Below, piece by piece: positions 22,121 to 33,839 of a DNA stretch of 64,000 nucleotides. The position numbers were made by a program, and so were the translations under genes. Position 1 is the stretch's first letter. Every line of letters begins with the position of its first letter. The notes beneath the pieces are model-generated. The model did not search any database. It was given only the letters and a program-made list of their open reading frames with translations, and had not been told where the DNA came from. The stretch lies in the NCBI GenBank assembly GCA_022559985.1, contig JAFJTR010000014.1:124001-188000 (forward strand), in the 5' to 3' direction. The DNA is from Parastagonospora avenae f. sp. tritici 18332-5 (lineage: Eukaryota; Ascomycota; Dothideomycetes; Pleosporales; Phaeosphaeriaceae).

Positions 22121-23243
22121 TTACAACAACGCCTTGACACCCCCAGCCAACTCCCTCGCCCCCTCTCTAATCTCTCTCACAATATCCCCCGCACCTTTGA
22201 CCTCTTTAACCAGACCAACTCCACTCCCTGCATACGCCGTCATCCTCCTATCCTCCCCCCAGCCCTCATCCCCCTTCCCCATCTCCTCCTGATACAACCT
22301 CTTATTCTCCTCCTCACTCATGCCCCCCACATGATCCCAATAACTCCTATTCAAAATACCCCTTGCATTATGCGTCTCCCCCCACCCCGTCGTGCCGCGC
22401 AGATTATCATAAACCTTTGTCCGCCTTGTCGTCTGCCCGCCATCACTCGCGCGCAACACCTCCCTCCTATACCCCTCCGGAATATTCGCCTCAGGGCTCG
22501 CGAGAAAGCGCGTGCCCATGCATACCCCCGAGGCGCCGAGGACAAGCGATGCCAAAGCGCCTGTTGCGGTGGATATCCCGCCCGCAGCAACAATCACCGT
22601 CTCTTTCCCAAGCACATCCACAACCTCAGGTAAAAGCGCAACCAACCCCGCGCCGGACTCCAACCCATGCCCGCCTGCATCCGTCCCCTGCACAACCAGC
22701 ACATCCGGGCTAACAGCATCCACCACGCCCCTCGCCTCGCGCACACTCCCCACCTGCACCCATATCTTGGTGTCCGGGCTAGCGGCGCGTGTTTGCGCGC
22801 ACCAATCGACGAGGCTGGGCAGGGACGAGGGCGCGAAGAGCCATACTGCTGCGGGTTTGAAGGAGGCGATGAGCGGGATGGCGGCGGACATGTCAGCGCC
22901 CCAGTTGATGAAGCCGATGCCGAGGGGGAGCGTGGTGTTTTGCGTGGGTAGGGGGTGGGAGGAGAGTAGATTGGCGGCGTTTTGGAGGTGCGTGTGCAGG
23001 TCGGAGACGTCGGTGCCGGCGCCGATGAAGCCTATGCCTCCTGGGGAAGTGTTAGGGGGTGTTAGGGTGAAGGAGTGATATGCACGTGATCTGACGTGGT
23101 GTGGTGAGATGGAGAGTGGACGTACCTGCTTTTGAAATCTCAACGGCCATGTCTGCTAGGGCGATGAGGCGCATGGGGGCGCCGACTACGAGGGGTGTTT
23201 GGATCCATGGGTAGTCTTTCTTGAGTCTTTGGATGTTGTTCAT
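22121..23243 (-). CDS. Nitronate monooxygenase family flavoprotein
   Basis: Two exons, 23243-23126 and 23040-22121, give 345 aa with the splice inside the GGIGFIGAG motif. It resembles class NMO/2-nitropropane dioxygenase-like TIM barrels that bind FMN. Visible elements are TPLVVGAPM near the N-terminus, GIGFINWGAD, VQGTDAGGHG (substrate and FMN-facing His), VAAGGIS and GVCMGTRFLAS-E (phosphate site). The family oxidises alkyl nitronates such as propionate 3-nitronate, and fungal copies often detoxify these. The start at 23243 (MNNIQRLKKDYPWIQ) fits the family; an upstream extension is not protein-like. The intron contains TTAGGG-like bases by chance. Confidence 0.88.
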
Positions 23244-23621
23244 GGTGCCTGTAGTCTTCCTTTCGCCTAGGTCTTCCTTCTCTTTTGAGCTTCTATTTCG
23301 GTTTCGTATTGTTCTTGCTCTTGAATCGACTTGCAGCTTCAGTCCTTCTCCTTGTATCACTATCCGCAACGTATGTTGTTGCTTGACGTGTAACGGTCGG
23401 TAGTGAATCATTAGTCACGATCGGACATCTCCTCGGCTATTAGAATTGGTCGGAAAAGTAGCCGGACAGGATCATGGACCAACCACCTTCAAAGCCAAAT
23501 GTGCAGTTTTGAAGATCCATAATTATTAGTGTATATAATATCCAAGTCTAATAGCACTCTCCCAGTGTGCTTCCAAGAAGTTTTCTTATGCACATCATTA
23601 CCGTTCATTAATGCCCGCACT
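23244..23621. other. Short intergenic region
   Basis: 378 bp between the 5' end of the nitronate monooxygenase gene and the 3' end of CYP51, both on the minus strand. Nothing further seen. Confidence 0.4.
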
Positions 23622-25294
23622 CTACAATTCCCTGCGCTCCCACTCGACCGTACCAGGTGCAAGCGGTCTCGAGAACAGACTTGCGTAATCTGTGCCAACA
23701 ATGTCCTTGCTACCGTTAACGTTCCTGAGCTTGAACTCCCTGACGAATGCGACAAGAATGGTCTGGAGCTGCAGGTAGGCAAACTGCTCGCCAATGCATC
23801 GATGCCTTCCAGCACCAAATGGTAGGTACGGCGAGTTTGTGCCCTTGGAGACGACACCCCAGCCATAGTCAATCTTCTCATCGTCGTCGTTCTCAGCCTC
23901 GTCGTAGTTGTTCTGGCCGGCGTCCCATCGATGTGGGTCCCAGGTGGATGCGTTGACAAAGTAGCTGTCGAGTAGTGCGGAGTAGCCGGGCGAGGACATG
24001 AGGTTGTGCGAAGTGGGGATAACGTAATTTGTTCCCTCAACAACGATAGGCGATTTGACGGTGCGCATGATTGAGTGGATAGGAGCATGAAGGCGAAGAG
24101 TCTCCTTGACAACCTGGGCGTGTAGTGGCAGCTTGTTGAGGTCTTCGTAGGTGACTGCTGGAAGGTCCTCACCCATGACCGCTTTCTGCTCGGCAAGAAG
24201 CTCTTCAAGAAGGTGAGGGTACTGGGCCAGGCGGAGGATGATCCAAGCGATGGTGGAGGAAGAGGAGTGTTGTCCAGCCATCAGCAGCGCAATCATGATA
24301 CCAGCAATCTCGTGTTCAGGGACCTGTGTGCCATCCTTGTACTTGCAGTCCATCAAGTGCCAGATCATGTCGTGCGAGTCCTTCTTTACGTTGCCAGCCC
24401 TTCGCTTGCGCACAATATCGGAGTATAGCTTGATCATTGTCTCGCGAGCGATATCGCGGGCGCGGTTGTGGGGAAGCGGAGCCCATGACAGCATGAAATT
24501 GACGGGAGAGAAGCCCATGTCAAGATCGTGGTAAAGGTCGGCAAACTTGGAGTCGAACGATTTGCGGATCTCCTTGCCCTGAAGAGAGTGGGAGGCGGTG
24601 TAGATGGTGAGCTCGGCCATGACCTTGGTCACATCAACGGTGCCCCTTTGTCCCTTGAAAGCCTTGTGGCGCTTGACAAAGTCCTCGCATTCTTGTGTGA
24701 TGATGGTAACGTAGGAGCGGAGGGCTTCTTGGGTCAGACCGAACTTGACGAACTGTTTTCTGGGTTAGCCGTGTTTTGACACTGTAGGATAAAGTATGCA
24801 CACCTTCTTCTGCTCCATGAGCTTCGAGTTCGGACAGTCGTATACGACATCCTTGCCGAAGACGGGCGTGGTGAGCGGCGAGTAGATCTCCTCAGCATTG
24901 ACGTCCTTGATCTTCCCGTTGAGGATGAGGTTGTTGCCCTTGGTGTCGAGACACACGGTCATCTTGCGGCCGAGAAGGATGAAGGTGAAAACGTTGCCAT
25001 ACTGCGACTGGTTAGCTTGCGCCTTCTGCCAGCTTCAATCTTACACACCTTCTTCTGCTGCGCGAAGAAAAACTTGTACGGGTCGATACCGTACGTGATG
25101 GTGCTTCCGATGATTGGGAACAGGTGGAAAACAACCGGGGGCGCAGTGGGATCCTTCCACAGCAGCTGCTTCAAAACGTTGAGAACGACGGAGAGGACGA
25201 TAAAGGAGGCGAAGCCCGCGGCAATAATAGTGGCGGTAGACGATTGGGAGGTGAAGTTCCCCACGGGTCCGGCGACATCAGCGAGAATCCCCAT
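23622..25294 (-). CDS. ERG11: Sterol 14-alpha demethylase (CYP51), azole fungicide target
   Basis: Three exons, 25294-25049, 25001-24804 and 24752-23622, give 524 aa. The N-terminal membrane anchor is at about 20-45. P450 motifs are AGQHSSSST in helix I, the KETLRLH ExxR motif, and the heme-binding PFGAGRHRCIGEQF with Cys467. CYP51-specific segments include YGNVFTFILLG, the VFGKDVVYDCPN B-C loop with the conserved Tyr, and LPHNRARD. The enzyme removes the 14-alpha methyl group of lanosterol or eburicol in ergosterol synthesis at the ER. The segment DYGWGVVSKGTNSPYLPF carries Trp446 where relatives usually have Tyr. The B-C loop Tyr is wild type in this copy. Only one CYP51 is in the window. 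Confidence 0.96.
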
Positions 25295-25829
25295 CTTGAA
25301 CAGAGATTGAGTGAAGGAATGTGAAGCGTGACCCCAATGTTGTAGGGGGCGCGTTGGGATAGATATATTTTAGTGGAGTTGCGGGCGTGCACCAATAGGG
25401 CAGCACTCCTTCCGCGCTGAAGGCGGTCTGGCAGTTGCGCGCCTTGGCAGGGACCAGGTCCGTCTGTCGCGCCGGAATCTGACCACTAACGCACCACGTA
25501 GTACGACGTAATGTCCTTTCCTGCAGTGCCTCCGCTAACACGCCATAGGAATAGTCCCGCTTCGTAGACAGCCTCGCGCCATTCGTCGAATCACACATGG
25601 CCTGATGACTTCTTGGAAAGGTAAAGATTCATGATGGAAAAGTGAACGCTCCATGAATTCATGATTTAGCGTCTGCTATGCTTCGTAGATTTTGACCAAG
25701 AAGCAATTGCCCCATAGTTGATCCCCATATTCCTACAGTAAGCCCGCATAACCTTAACTCCAACCAGTAGCAGAATCCCCGATACGCCAGACGAAATTAT
25801 GAGCGCTGTACATGTGGAGGTCTAGCCCC
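25295..25829 (-). promoter_or_regulatory. CYP51 promoter region
   Basis: 535 bp upstream of CYP51 and downstream of RAD53, both on the minus strand. A TATA-like TATATCT on the minus strand lies at about 25363-25369, 70 bp before the ATG. No tandem promoter repeat or inserted element was seen, although such insertions are known upstream of CYP51 in some fungi. Confidence 0.4.
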
Positions 25830-28023
25830 TCAGAGCTCTTTGCTCTTTGTTGATGCCAGGCTCTGGTCTGTAGTGTATCGAGATCCACCTTCTTGTTCAG
25901 AGTATAGTGTCTCATCGCCCTTTCCACCCATCTCAACGAACTCCTGCGGGTTGCGTTCATGATCAGGTCGCACCTCTTGGGTCAAGTGCAGCTTTGGCAC
26001 CATCTGGCTTGGATTCTTCTCATATACCTTCACGGGGTCCTGTCCTTCTTTGCCCTTGATGACCCGAGCGACCTGGATATCGTTGATGTCGCTGAGTAGA
26101 GTGCGCTCTCGTTGCAGCTTTCGCTTCGAGAAATCCAGCTTGGAGATGGCACCCGTCAAGCCATCTGTACTATCAGTAAGGCTGATGGTGTCCTTCGTTG
26201 TCCAGGGATGCTCGAGGCACTCATCGATGGAAATCCGCTTGTCGACGTCAACTGTGAGCATGCGGTCGATGAGATCGAGCGCAGGGTCGCCGACAGAGTC
26301 CCAGTAGGGCGACGGATAGTCGAATCGACCGGCTTTGATTTGCTGTGATAGCGTGTATGGGTTCTCTGCACTGTAAAGCTCGTCGGAGAACGGCGGAAAT
26401 CCGCACAGGCAGATGTAGAGGACGACACCTAACGACCACACGTCAACGGCCCGAGTGTATCTTCGGTGGTTTGAATTCTCGAGAATCTCTGGTGCCACAT
26501 CTGCACATTATCAGCTATTGCGGTAACTTGCGTGGACATGAGACTTACATGACGGTGTGCCGCATAATGTAGTTGTGAATGACTCCTCGCCAATGATCTT
26601 CGCCAGACCAAAGTCGGCCAGCTTTACATGCAGGTTCTTGTCGGTGAGAAGTATGTTCTCAGGCTTGATGTCACGGTGTACAATGTTGCGGTCATGCTAG
26701 CCATAGTCAGCATCAACTCTTCAAGACCTTTGGAATCAACATACCAAGTATTTGACGGCTTGAAAGAGCTGCACAAACACCTTGCGTGCTTCCTGCTCCG
26801 TGAGCTTCTGCTTCATGACGATCCAGTTGAACAATTCGCCCTCTGTCGCCAGTTCTAGGATGAGGTAGACGCCATCGTCTTCGTTGAACGTATCCTTCAA
26901 GCAGAGCAGAGCGGGATGACTGACACCCATGAGAACGGCAATTTCTTGCTGCAGACCATCGACCTTGGACTTTTCGCCGGGACCTGTCCGTTTCTCAAAT
27001 TTCTTAACAGCATATCGCAGACCTGTTGATTTCTCCACGCATAGGTACACCGAGGCAAAGTGACCCTTACCCAGTTGCTCCTGCATCGTGAACTGTTGTC
27101 GGAATCGATGTGTATTCCGCACCAATGGGTATCGGAAGATGAAACGGGCCTGGTCCAGAATGGCAATCTCGTCTCCTTCCTTCAGCTCTCGTCGCTTGTT
27201 CCGGCCAACGATTGTGTCGTTTACAAACGTTCCGTTTCCAGAGAGGTCCTCAAGAACTGCGATGACATCTCCGCCCTTCTTCTCGGTGAAGAGCAGGCAG
27301 TGGCGATTCGATACGGTAGGCGACTCGAGTATCCGATCTGTTGCACGTCAGTCACGATTGCTTGATCTTGTGCACATTCACCACATACCGCATTCGCGGT
27401 GACGTCCAATCAAGTAGCCACCAGCAGTCACGCCGTTCTGACTCTTTTCCTTCTCGTATTCCTCCTCTTGCGCCTTGTATTCGCCCTTGGGTACTTTCTC
27501 TCGACCAGTTGTCTTGCCAACGATGGTTGTGGGAACTGGACAAGCCTCTCTCCGTCGCAACACCATAACTTTGGCATCACTATCGTCCATGGGTATCAGA
27601 TAGCCCCATACACCTTCACCCTGCTCATCCTCAACAGCGTAAGTCCGGTTTACTGGTGGATATACGAATTGCGAGAATGCTTGCGTGTCTGATGGAGGCG
27701 AGCCGCCACCAGGACCTTTCGGGCTGCGGAAATTCTGTGATGGCTGTGTTCGTTCATTGGGCGGCGTGACGGTGGGTTCTTTGAAGTCTTCGGACGCCGT
27801 CGAATCCTTTTGGGTGATGGGCGAAGGCAACTGTCCCTGCTTGAGACGGCTAGGTGCTCCTGGAGATAGGCGCGAGTGGCGGACTTTCTTGGGCTCCACC
27901 TGCTCGCCTTGGGATTGCTATCGATTTGCATGTTAGCGGCTGTTTCTTCTTCATGATAGTTGCCAGTGGCTCGTGACATACGCGACCGCGCTTCAGCTGG
28001 CTTTTCTCCGTCTGGGCTGGCAT
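25830..28023 (-). CDS. RAD53: DNA-damage checkpoint kinase, RAD53/CHK2 family
   Basis: Five exons, 28023-27982, 27917-27389, 27337-26745, 26696-26549 and 26500-25830, join in frame to 660 aa. After a disordered N-terminus, one FHA domain is seen at about 150-260 (GYLIGRHRECDRI, SNRHCLL, NGTFVND), which binds phospho-Thr. The Ser/Thr kinase domain follows: QLGKGHFASVYL glycine loop, YAVKKFEK with the ATP Lys, HRDIKPENILL catalytic loop, LADFGLAK, the LCGTPSYVAPE activation segment, and DVWSLGVVLY. The C-terminus is acidic and Ser/Thr rich. The single FHA domain fits CHK2/Cds1 and filamentous-fungal orthologues; yeast Rad53 has two. It acts in the nucleus downstream of ATR/ATM kinases. Confidence 0.92.
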
Positions 28024-28509
28024 CGTGAGGGAGTTCGCGTTGCGTTTGAGGCGGAAGGCGATTGGTGCTGACGCAAATTACGGGAACGTGCGAGGCCGCG
28101 CAAAAGGCATGCCAGAGGATGAAGACAATTGCGGATGCGGAGGTTGCGGAGCTAGACCCTGGGAGGTGGAGTTGCCTTGAGTAGCCAGGCAGTTGCGACC
28201 GGGGCCACCGCGGCGGTGATCTCAGTCCTCGATCGCCAACCCATGCCCATCAGACTCTATCTCCAACTACCAATTGTCTCTGCACCACTGGGCCGGCGAT
28301 TTTGACCGTCAATCAATGTTAGTCTGACGTAGCTTCAACGTTTGCCATCTTGACGTTTTCGGCAACGACATGCAAGACGAACTTCTTGCGCGTGGCTGAT
28401 ACAGGCCGCACTGTGTACGAGGACATTACTCCGGACAATGATCGAGATTCGCGTCCCACAAAGTTGAGACTATCGGTGCAATACTCGGCTTGCAGCATAA
28501 GCAGCGGAC
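28024..28509. promoter_or_regulatory. Divergent promoter of RAD53 and ATG10
   Basis: 486 bp between divergent start codons. No RNA gene or repeat seen. Confidence 0.4.
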
Positions 28510-29181
28510 ATGCTCTCCGTATTTCCATACTTGACCACAGAGGAGTTCGCTCAAGCATGTTCCGAGCTGCGCCAAAGATACCACGAGCGTGGTAGCACCC
28601 AAGGAGATTGGCAGTCAGTGGAGATTATTCCTTCCGCCCATACGCCTTATCTGCGGATTGCCAAAGAGCTGCGGGAAGATGCAGAACACGATGCAGGACG
28701 TCATGTTGAGATGAAAGAGGTGATGGATGCAGACATCGAGCAAGATGAAGTAGAAGAGGATGACAACGAAGCCCTCGCCACGCCTCGAAAGTCTCCAGTA
28801 CTGATACACTACGATATCCTCCTATCACCAGTGTATCAAGTACCAGCTCTATACTTTAGCATATCAGACCTGCAGCATCGCTACCCACCGACCATGGCCA
28901 CGCTGTACGAACATCTGATACCCTCGCAATTCAAAGCACGGGCTGAGAAAGCGGGCGTTATGGGCGGTGTCACCGTCAACGACCACCCAGCCAACAATCG
29001 TCCAGTGTTCTTCATTCACCCTTGTCAGACGGCTGAGGTGGTGGAAGCCAGCGTGGGCAACAGAGCTGTCACCGCGGAGGAGTATCTGCTAATATGGATT
29101 GGAGCTCTGGGAGGATGTGTGGGACTGAATGTTCCACTGTCTCTGATGAGGCAGGAGACATTTCACACGAAGGAGCCATAG
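28510..29181 (+). CDS. ATG10: Atg10, E2-like enzyme for Atg12-Atg5 conjugation
   Basis: Single exon, 223 aa. The C-terminal half has the Atg3/Atg10 autophagy E2 fold: LIHYDILLSPVYQVPALYFSI, TMATLYEHLIP, and FFIHPCQTAEVV with catalytic Cys172 in the HPC motif. An acidic insertion (DADIEQDEVEEDDNEA) sits between the N-terminal helix and the first strand. Atg10 takes Atg12 from the E1 Atg7 and transfers it to Atg5, a step needed for autophagosome formation. Atg3 is excluded because the protein lacks its long flexible insertion and C-terminal Atg8-binding motif. Confidence 0.88.
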   Translation: MLSVFPYLTTEEFAQACSELRQRYHERGSTQGDWQSVEIIPSAHTPYLRIAKELREDAEHDAGRHVEMKEVMDADIEQDEVEEDDNEALATPRKSPVLIHYDILLSPVYQVPALYFSISDLQHRYPPTMATLYEHLIPSQFKARAEKAGVMGGVTVNDHPANNRPVFFIHPCQTAEVVEASVGNRAVTAEEYLLIWIGALGGCVGLNVPLSLMRQETFHTKEP

Positions 29182-29264
29182 ACACCGCTCGTACATTATA
29201 CATGCAAAAATGCAATTGCTCTATATAAATCTACACTTCCAAAATATGATACAACATCACCGTC

Positions 29265-30732
29265 TCAAACCCTCAACCTCACCGCCGTCCTCTCCAACTC
29301 TCCAATATTCCCCATACCCGCCAGACTCCACTTCTCACTGACAAAGCTTTCGTTGACCTGATGTCTGACCAGCCCGCTCTCGGCATAATACTCCATGATC
29401 GCGCGGGCTTCGGTCTTCGTCAAGCCGCCGACTTTAATCACGTCGAAGTCCTTGCTTTCGGAAACGAGGTCCTTGAGCGACTCCACAACGCGCGCATCGT
29501 ACTTCTTATATGGTTCCAACTGCGGTATGTTGTCGGAAGAAGTTTGTCGCGCCTCGGCGACTTGGATACAGAAATCGAGCGCTGGGGAGGTGGGCGAGTT
29601 GGATTGCGAAGTTGCGCCTAGCACGACGCCACCGTTGGGGAGTTTCTTCGCGCCGGAGAGGTGGTCCATGAAGTGGCGAATTAGCGTCAGGTCGTGTGCG
29701 TGGATGGGCTTGACGTCGGCGGAGAGGTACTCGGAGTTGCGCATAATGTGCGATAGACTGTCGATTGCGAGGACGATGGGTGGGCGGCCGGGCTGCGAGA
29801 GTTCGTTCCAGAGAGCGGCGAAGACGGGCCACGAGGCTTCGGGATTGGCCTGGCCGAGGGCGACGAGTTCGTTAAGTGAGGCTCCTGCGGCCAGCGGGAC
29901 GGGGAGATCGTATCTTTTGGAGAGCTTGGTGGCGGCGAGGAAGGGGCCGTTGGCGAGCTGGATTTGCTGGAGGAGGTTCGATGTGTAGGTGTCTTGGGTG
30001 TATTGCATTGGTTCCGATTCGGGGAGAGGGGCGTAGTCGGTATGCGCGTTGACGATGTCTTGGGCTGGGAAGTTTCAGTCTAGTTTCTTTGCGCAATTGT
30101 TCACATCGACACTTACCTTCTGGAAGATTGATGACGAACCACTCCCTCAAATGGCCCATGGCTAAGCCTTGAAGGAGCAGTGTTGACTTTCCGCTCATCC
30201 TCTCTCCGGACAGTATTCGCCGCAGTGTCTTCTTTGAACTTTCCGCTTCTTTGAAGAGCTTCGCCAGTTGGACAGCTTCCTTCCGCATGAGGACTGCTGG
30301 TCTTCGGAAAAGACTCCATCCTTGGCTTGTCTTGAATGCTTCCATAGCCCTCAATGCGTCTACTGTGTCCACTGGAAGCCCCATGACCAGACCCTCGTTC
30401 TTCTCTTCCAATGCATTGGCCTTGCTCAAATCCTTCAACGACGAAACTTCCAATGCGTTGTCGTTGCTGAGTATGATTCGCTTCCGCATTGCTTTACGTT
30501 CGCCCTGTGCTGGCCGCTTGCCTGTATCGCCGGTAGCCGCCTTCTTGCCCTTCTTTGTATTCAATTGTTTGAGACCCTTTTTGGGCGCTGCCGCCATGCC
30601 TTTCTTCGTAGGACCCCCAGCATATCGTGTGGACGATGTCGAGAAGAAAGTTGCCCGTGGTGCGGTCGCCGGGCGCGCAGCGGCGTCAATGGAAAGCCGT
30701 GTGAAGCTGCGTGGACATATTGAGGGCGGCAT
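29265..30732 (-). CDS. RSM23: Mitochondrial small-subunit ribosomal protein mS29 (DAP3/Rsm23)
   Basis: Two exons, 30732-30117 and 30064-29265, give 471 aa. The N-terminus (MPPSICPRSFTRLSIDAAAR) is basic and Ser-rich, as expected for a mitochondrial presequence, followed by a Lys-rich linker. The DAP3 P-loop-like segment is SGERMSGKSTLLLQGLAMG, with WFVINLPEAQDIV downstream and VLAIDSLSHIM as the Walker B-like strand. mS29 is a GTP-binding protein of the mitoribosome small-subunit head. The upstream in-frame ATG at 30831 would destroy the presequence, so 30732 is preferred. It is divergent from RRS1, with starts 211 bp apart. Confidence 0.9.
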
Positions 30733-30943
30733 GATGACGATGTGAGCCTTACAGCCTCTATAACAGCGGGTGGGCAGTCGCAAACTGGTGCAGCTTGCGA
30801 TGCCACCAAATTCGCGGGCGGAGGTCCGCAACGCTAACTTGACATCCCGAACTTTTGGCTTGGCACGAAATTATTTTGGATCCCCAACTTCTTCGAGGCT
30901 GCTGGAAAGAACATCTCACAACAACAATTCCACGCACCACAAA
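30733..30943. promoter_or_regulatory. 211-bp bidirectional promoter of mS29 and RRS1
   Basis: This very short divergent spacer sits between two translation-related genes and must hold both promoters. Confidence 0.5.
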
Positions 30944-31698
30944 ATGTCTGACACTGAAATGGACGGCGGCGTCGCGCTAAACGGAGCATCAAACACGCAC
31001 TCCCAGCTCGTCGAAAGAATCAACAGTGGCGCAATGGACGTCAAGTCACCTACGCTGAATGGAGCCGCATCGATCGCAGACTCAACAATCTCCGGCAGAC
31101 TGTAAGAACAACAAGCTCTGAATATCAGCGCATACTGATACTATCCAGGCCCATCACCGTCGAAAAGCCCACTCCCTTTACATTCGACCTCGGCAACCTG
31201 CTCGCCAACGACCCAAACCCCGTCCCCGCTGACGCAGACGAGGACATCCTGCGCGCCACCGCGCGCGACGCCGCCCAAGCCCTCGTAAACCAGCTGCTCT
31301 CAACCTGCCAAATCAAGTCCACCACTGAAGGTGTGCACCTCGTCCTGCCCTCCCCCAGCACCCCACTTCCCCGCGAAAAGCCCATTCCCGCCGCCAAAGA
31401 GGCCACCAAATGGGAGCGCTTTGCCGCCAAGAAGGGCATAAAGGACAAGAAGCGCGACGGCAAGCTTGTCTACGACGACGCGAGCGGCGAATGGGTGCCC
31501 AAGTGGGGCTACAAGGGCAAGAACAAGGACGGCGAGAACGACTGGCTTGTTGAGGTGGACGAGGGCAAGGAGGCCAAGACGGGCGAGGCGCATGATGCGC
31601 GCGCGGATAGTCGGAGGGAGCGCAAGGATCGCATCAGGAGGAATGAGAGGAAGCAGAGAAATAACGACAGGACTGGAAGGAAGAATGGCGCTGCGTAG
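30944..31698 (+). CDS. RRS1: Regulator of ribosome biosynthesis Rrs1
   Basis: Two exons, 30944-31101 and 31149-31698, give 235 aa; the intron uses GTAAGA and CCAG. The conserved core is TPFTFDLGNLLANDPNP, then ARDAAQALVNQLL, LPREKPIPAAKEATKWERFA, KKGIKDKKRDG, and WVPKWGYKGKNKD. The C-terminal 50 residues are strongly basic. Rrs1 works with Rpf2 to bring the 5S RNP (Rpl5, Rpl11, 5S rRNA) into pre-60S particles in the nucleolus. The protein looks intact. Confidence 0.92.
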
Positions 31699-32145
31699 AG
31701 GGTGGATGAGCTGTGATTATGTGCGATATCCTCCTTCATGGGTTGCATTGGGCGGCGTTACTGAGATTGTACGTGTGGCGCATATGGTTAAAAAGCTTGT
31801 CACAGATCTACTTCGCCTTCGATCTTTCGGCTTCGTGTCCAGAGGCGATTGACTTTTTCTAGGACACAAAAAAGAACTTACGATCAATGTCTCGTTCCCG
31901 ATGACTCTTTTCTTCACTGCCAATCAAAGCAAAAGGCACCTTGGGAAATACGAAAAGAAGCTGCACGACGATGTCGAGATACGCAATTTCAGATTCTAAG
32001 GCTCAGATGCTGTATAGCAAATATTGATTTTGTGTATACGAGGTAAACTGCATGGAGCCAACGATGTACGAGAGACCATCGAAATGCCCACACAGCCGTC
32101 AAATAGACACAAATCTCCACAACACTACCTCCTCTCCGTCCTTCT
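31699..32145. other. Convergent 3' intergenic region
   Basis: 447 bp between the 3' ends of RRS1 and the MFS gene. Nothing coding seen. Confidence 0.4.
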
Positions 32146-33839
32146 CTACAGCGTATACAAGAAATCTGGCCTCTTATCCCCCATCTCCGCCACCTCCCCC
32201 TCACTCCTCCCCTCCACCCATGCATCCCTCTTCCCACTCCTCCTCTTCCGATTCTCCGCCGCCAACATCGTCCTCGTCACAATACTCCCGCCAAACAAAA
32301 ACAGCGTCAAATACGCCAACACCACCCCATGTCCCAGGAAGAACCGCGGCTTGTCCTTCTGCCGATAAATATTCGAGCTCACAACGCCATTCAGATTGCC
32401 CCAGCCGATTACGAATCCCAGCGTCACGCCGCGCTTGTACACGCCTTCGACGTTGTTGCTGGCCCACGAGATGGTGTTGGCGATGCAAGGGTATATGCCC
32501 ATTGCGCCGAGGAATGTGCCTGCGTACTGCACGCCAGGCTTGTTGGAGCCGAGGAGCATGGAGAATCCGATCATGCCGAGGAGCGAGATGCCGATGTTGC
32601 ATAGACCGCGTTGTTGCGTACGGTCGGCGAGCCAGCCGATGAACACCGTCACAATAGCAGCAGCAGCATAAGGCGGGACGCTAAGCAGATTTGCGGTTGT
32701 GGCTTTGTAGCCGAGCTGGGAGATGATGGTGGGGAGGAAGAGCGAGAAGGCGTAGAGAGCGCCGTCAGCACCCATGTAGATGATGGCGAACATGAGGGTC
32801 TTCCAGTCTGTGACAGATTGCCAGAAGTATTTTGTCTGGAAGGACTCGTGGGATGCAGACGCTTGCTTGTCGGCGCGTAGGCGGCGGAGGACGCGCGCGC
32901 GGTCGTCGGGGGTGAGGAAGGTGGCTTCGGCAGGGAAGTCGTGGACCATCCAGTATGAGGCTATGCCAACCAATATTGTAGCAAGGCCTTCCAGGATCTG
33001 TAATGAAGGTCAGATTGAGGTTATTTGGGGTAGTGGAGTATAGCTGGACGTACAAATATCCATGCCCAACCTGGTTTTCCTCCAACTCCGCCCATCCGAG
33101 CGATGCCTGCTGCGAGGAGACCACCGAACGATCCAGCCAGCGCAGCCGCGGAGAAAAAGATTGCGGCTCGGATCCCAAATTCCGATCGTTTATACCAGCA
33201 GCCTAAATAAAAATTGACCCCAGGGAAAAGCCCTAGATGTCGTCGTCAGCTTTCATCTTGCAGAAATTGTCCTACAAAGCTCACTCACCGGCCTCAGCAA
33301 CTCCCAACCACCATCTTGCTGTCATCAATCCCGCATAGTTATGCACCAGTCCCATGCAAGTCATACAAATCCCCCAGAGCACCATGATGATCGGTAGAAA
33401 GATACTTGGGCGTAATCTTTTCAACAGTATATTCGTTAACGGCTCGAAAACTGAGTAACTGACGAAGAAAATAGTCAGGCTGTTGTTGTACTGAGTATCA
33501 GTCATTTTCAAATCTTGCTGCAAGCCGTCGAGCTTCGCATTGCCAATATTGGTGCGGTCGAGGAAGGAGATGAGGTATAGGAAGGACAGCCAGGGGATGA
33601 GCTTGAGGTCGAGTTTTCTGAGGAGTTTGCGATCCTATACAAGTATCAGTACTGTTTCCAGAAGTATTGGAGGGACAATGTACATGAGCAGCGCGCTCTT
33701 CCTCACTCAATCCAGCATCCGGATCCGGTAAGTTTTCAATCGTATGTCTTTGTCCCGGATCCTCAACATGATCATGTGCGCTTCTAATCTTCTTCTCCTC
33801 GCTTGCGCCGTCGCCGAGTCGTTCTGCCGCTGAAGCCAT
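32146..33839 (-). CDS. MFS transporter of the anion:cation symporter (allantoate permease-like) family
   Basis: At least four exons starting at 33839. The first ends near 33688 at a GTACAT donor, the second ends at a GTGAGT donor in AEAG, and a third intron follows WIFI. The product is about 500 aa with roughly 12 membrane segments. Family marks are FLYLISFLDRTNIGNAKLDG in TM1, the loop ARWWLGVAEAGLFPGVNFYL, and a cytosolic loop with LTPDDRARVLRRLRAD. These fit the DAL5/TNA1 group that takes up allantoate, nicotinate or related carboxylates. The C-terminal tail is charged. The substrate cannot be assigned from sequence. Confidence 0.88.

Noticed and set aside
23041..23070. TTAGGG-like repeats, possible interstitial telomere sequence
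   Set aside because: Only two imperfect units within a normal intron; no array.
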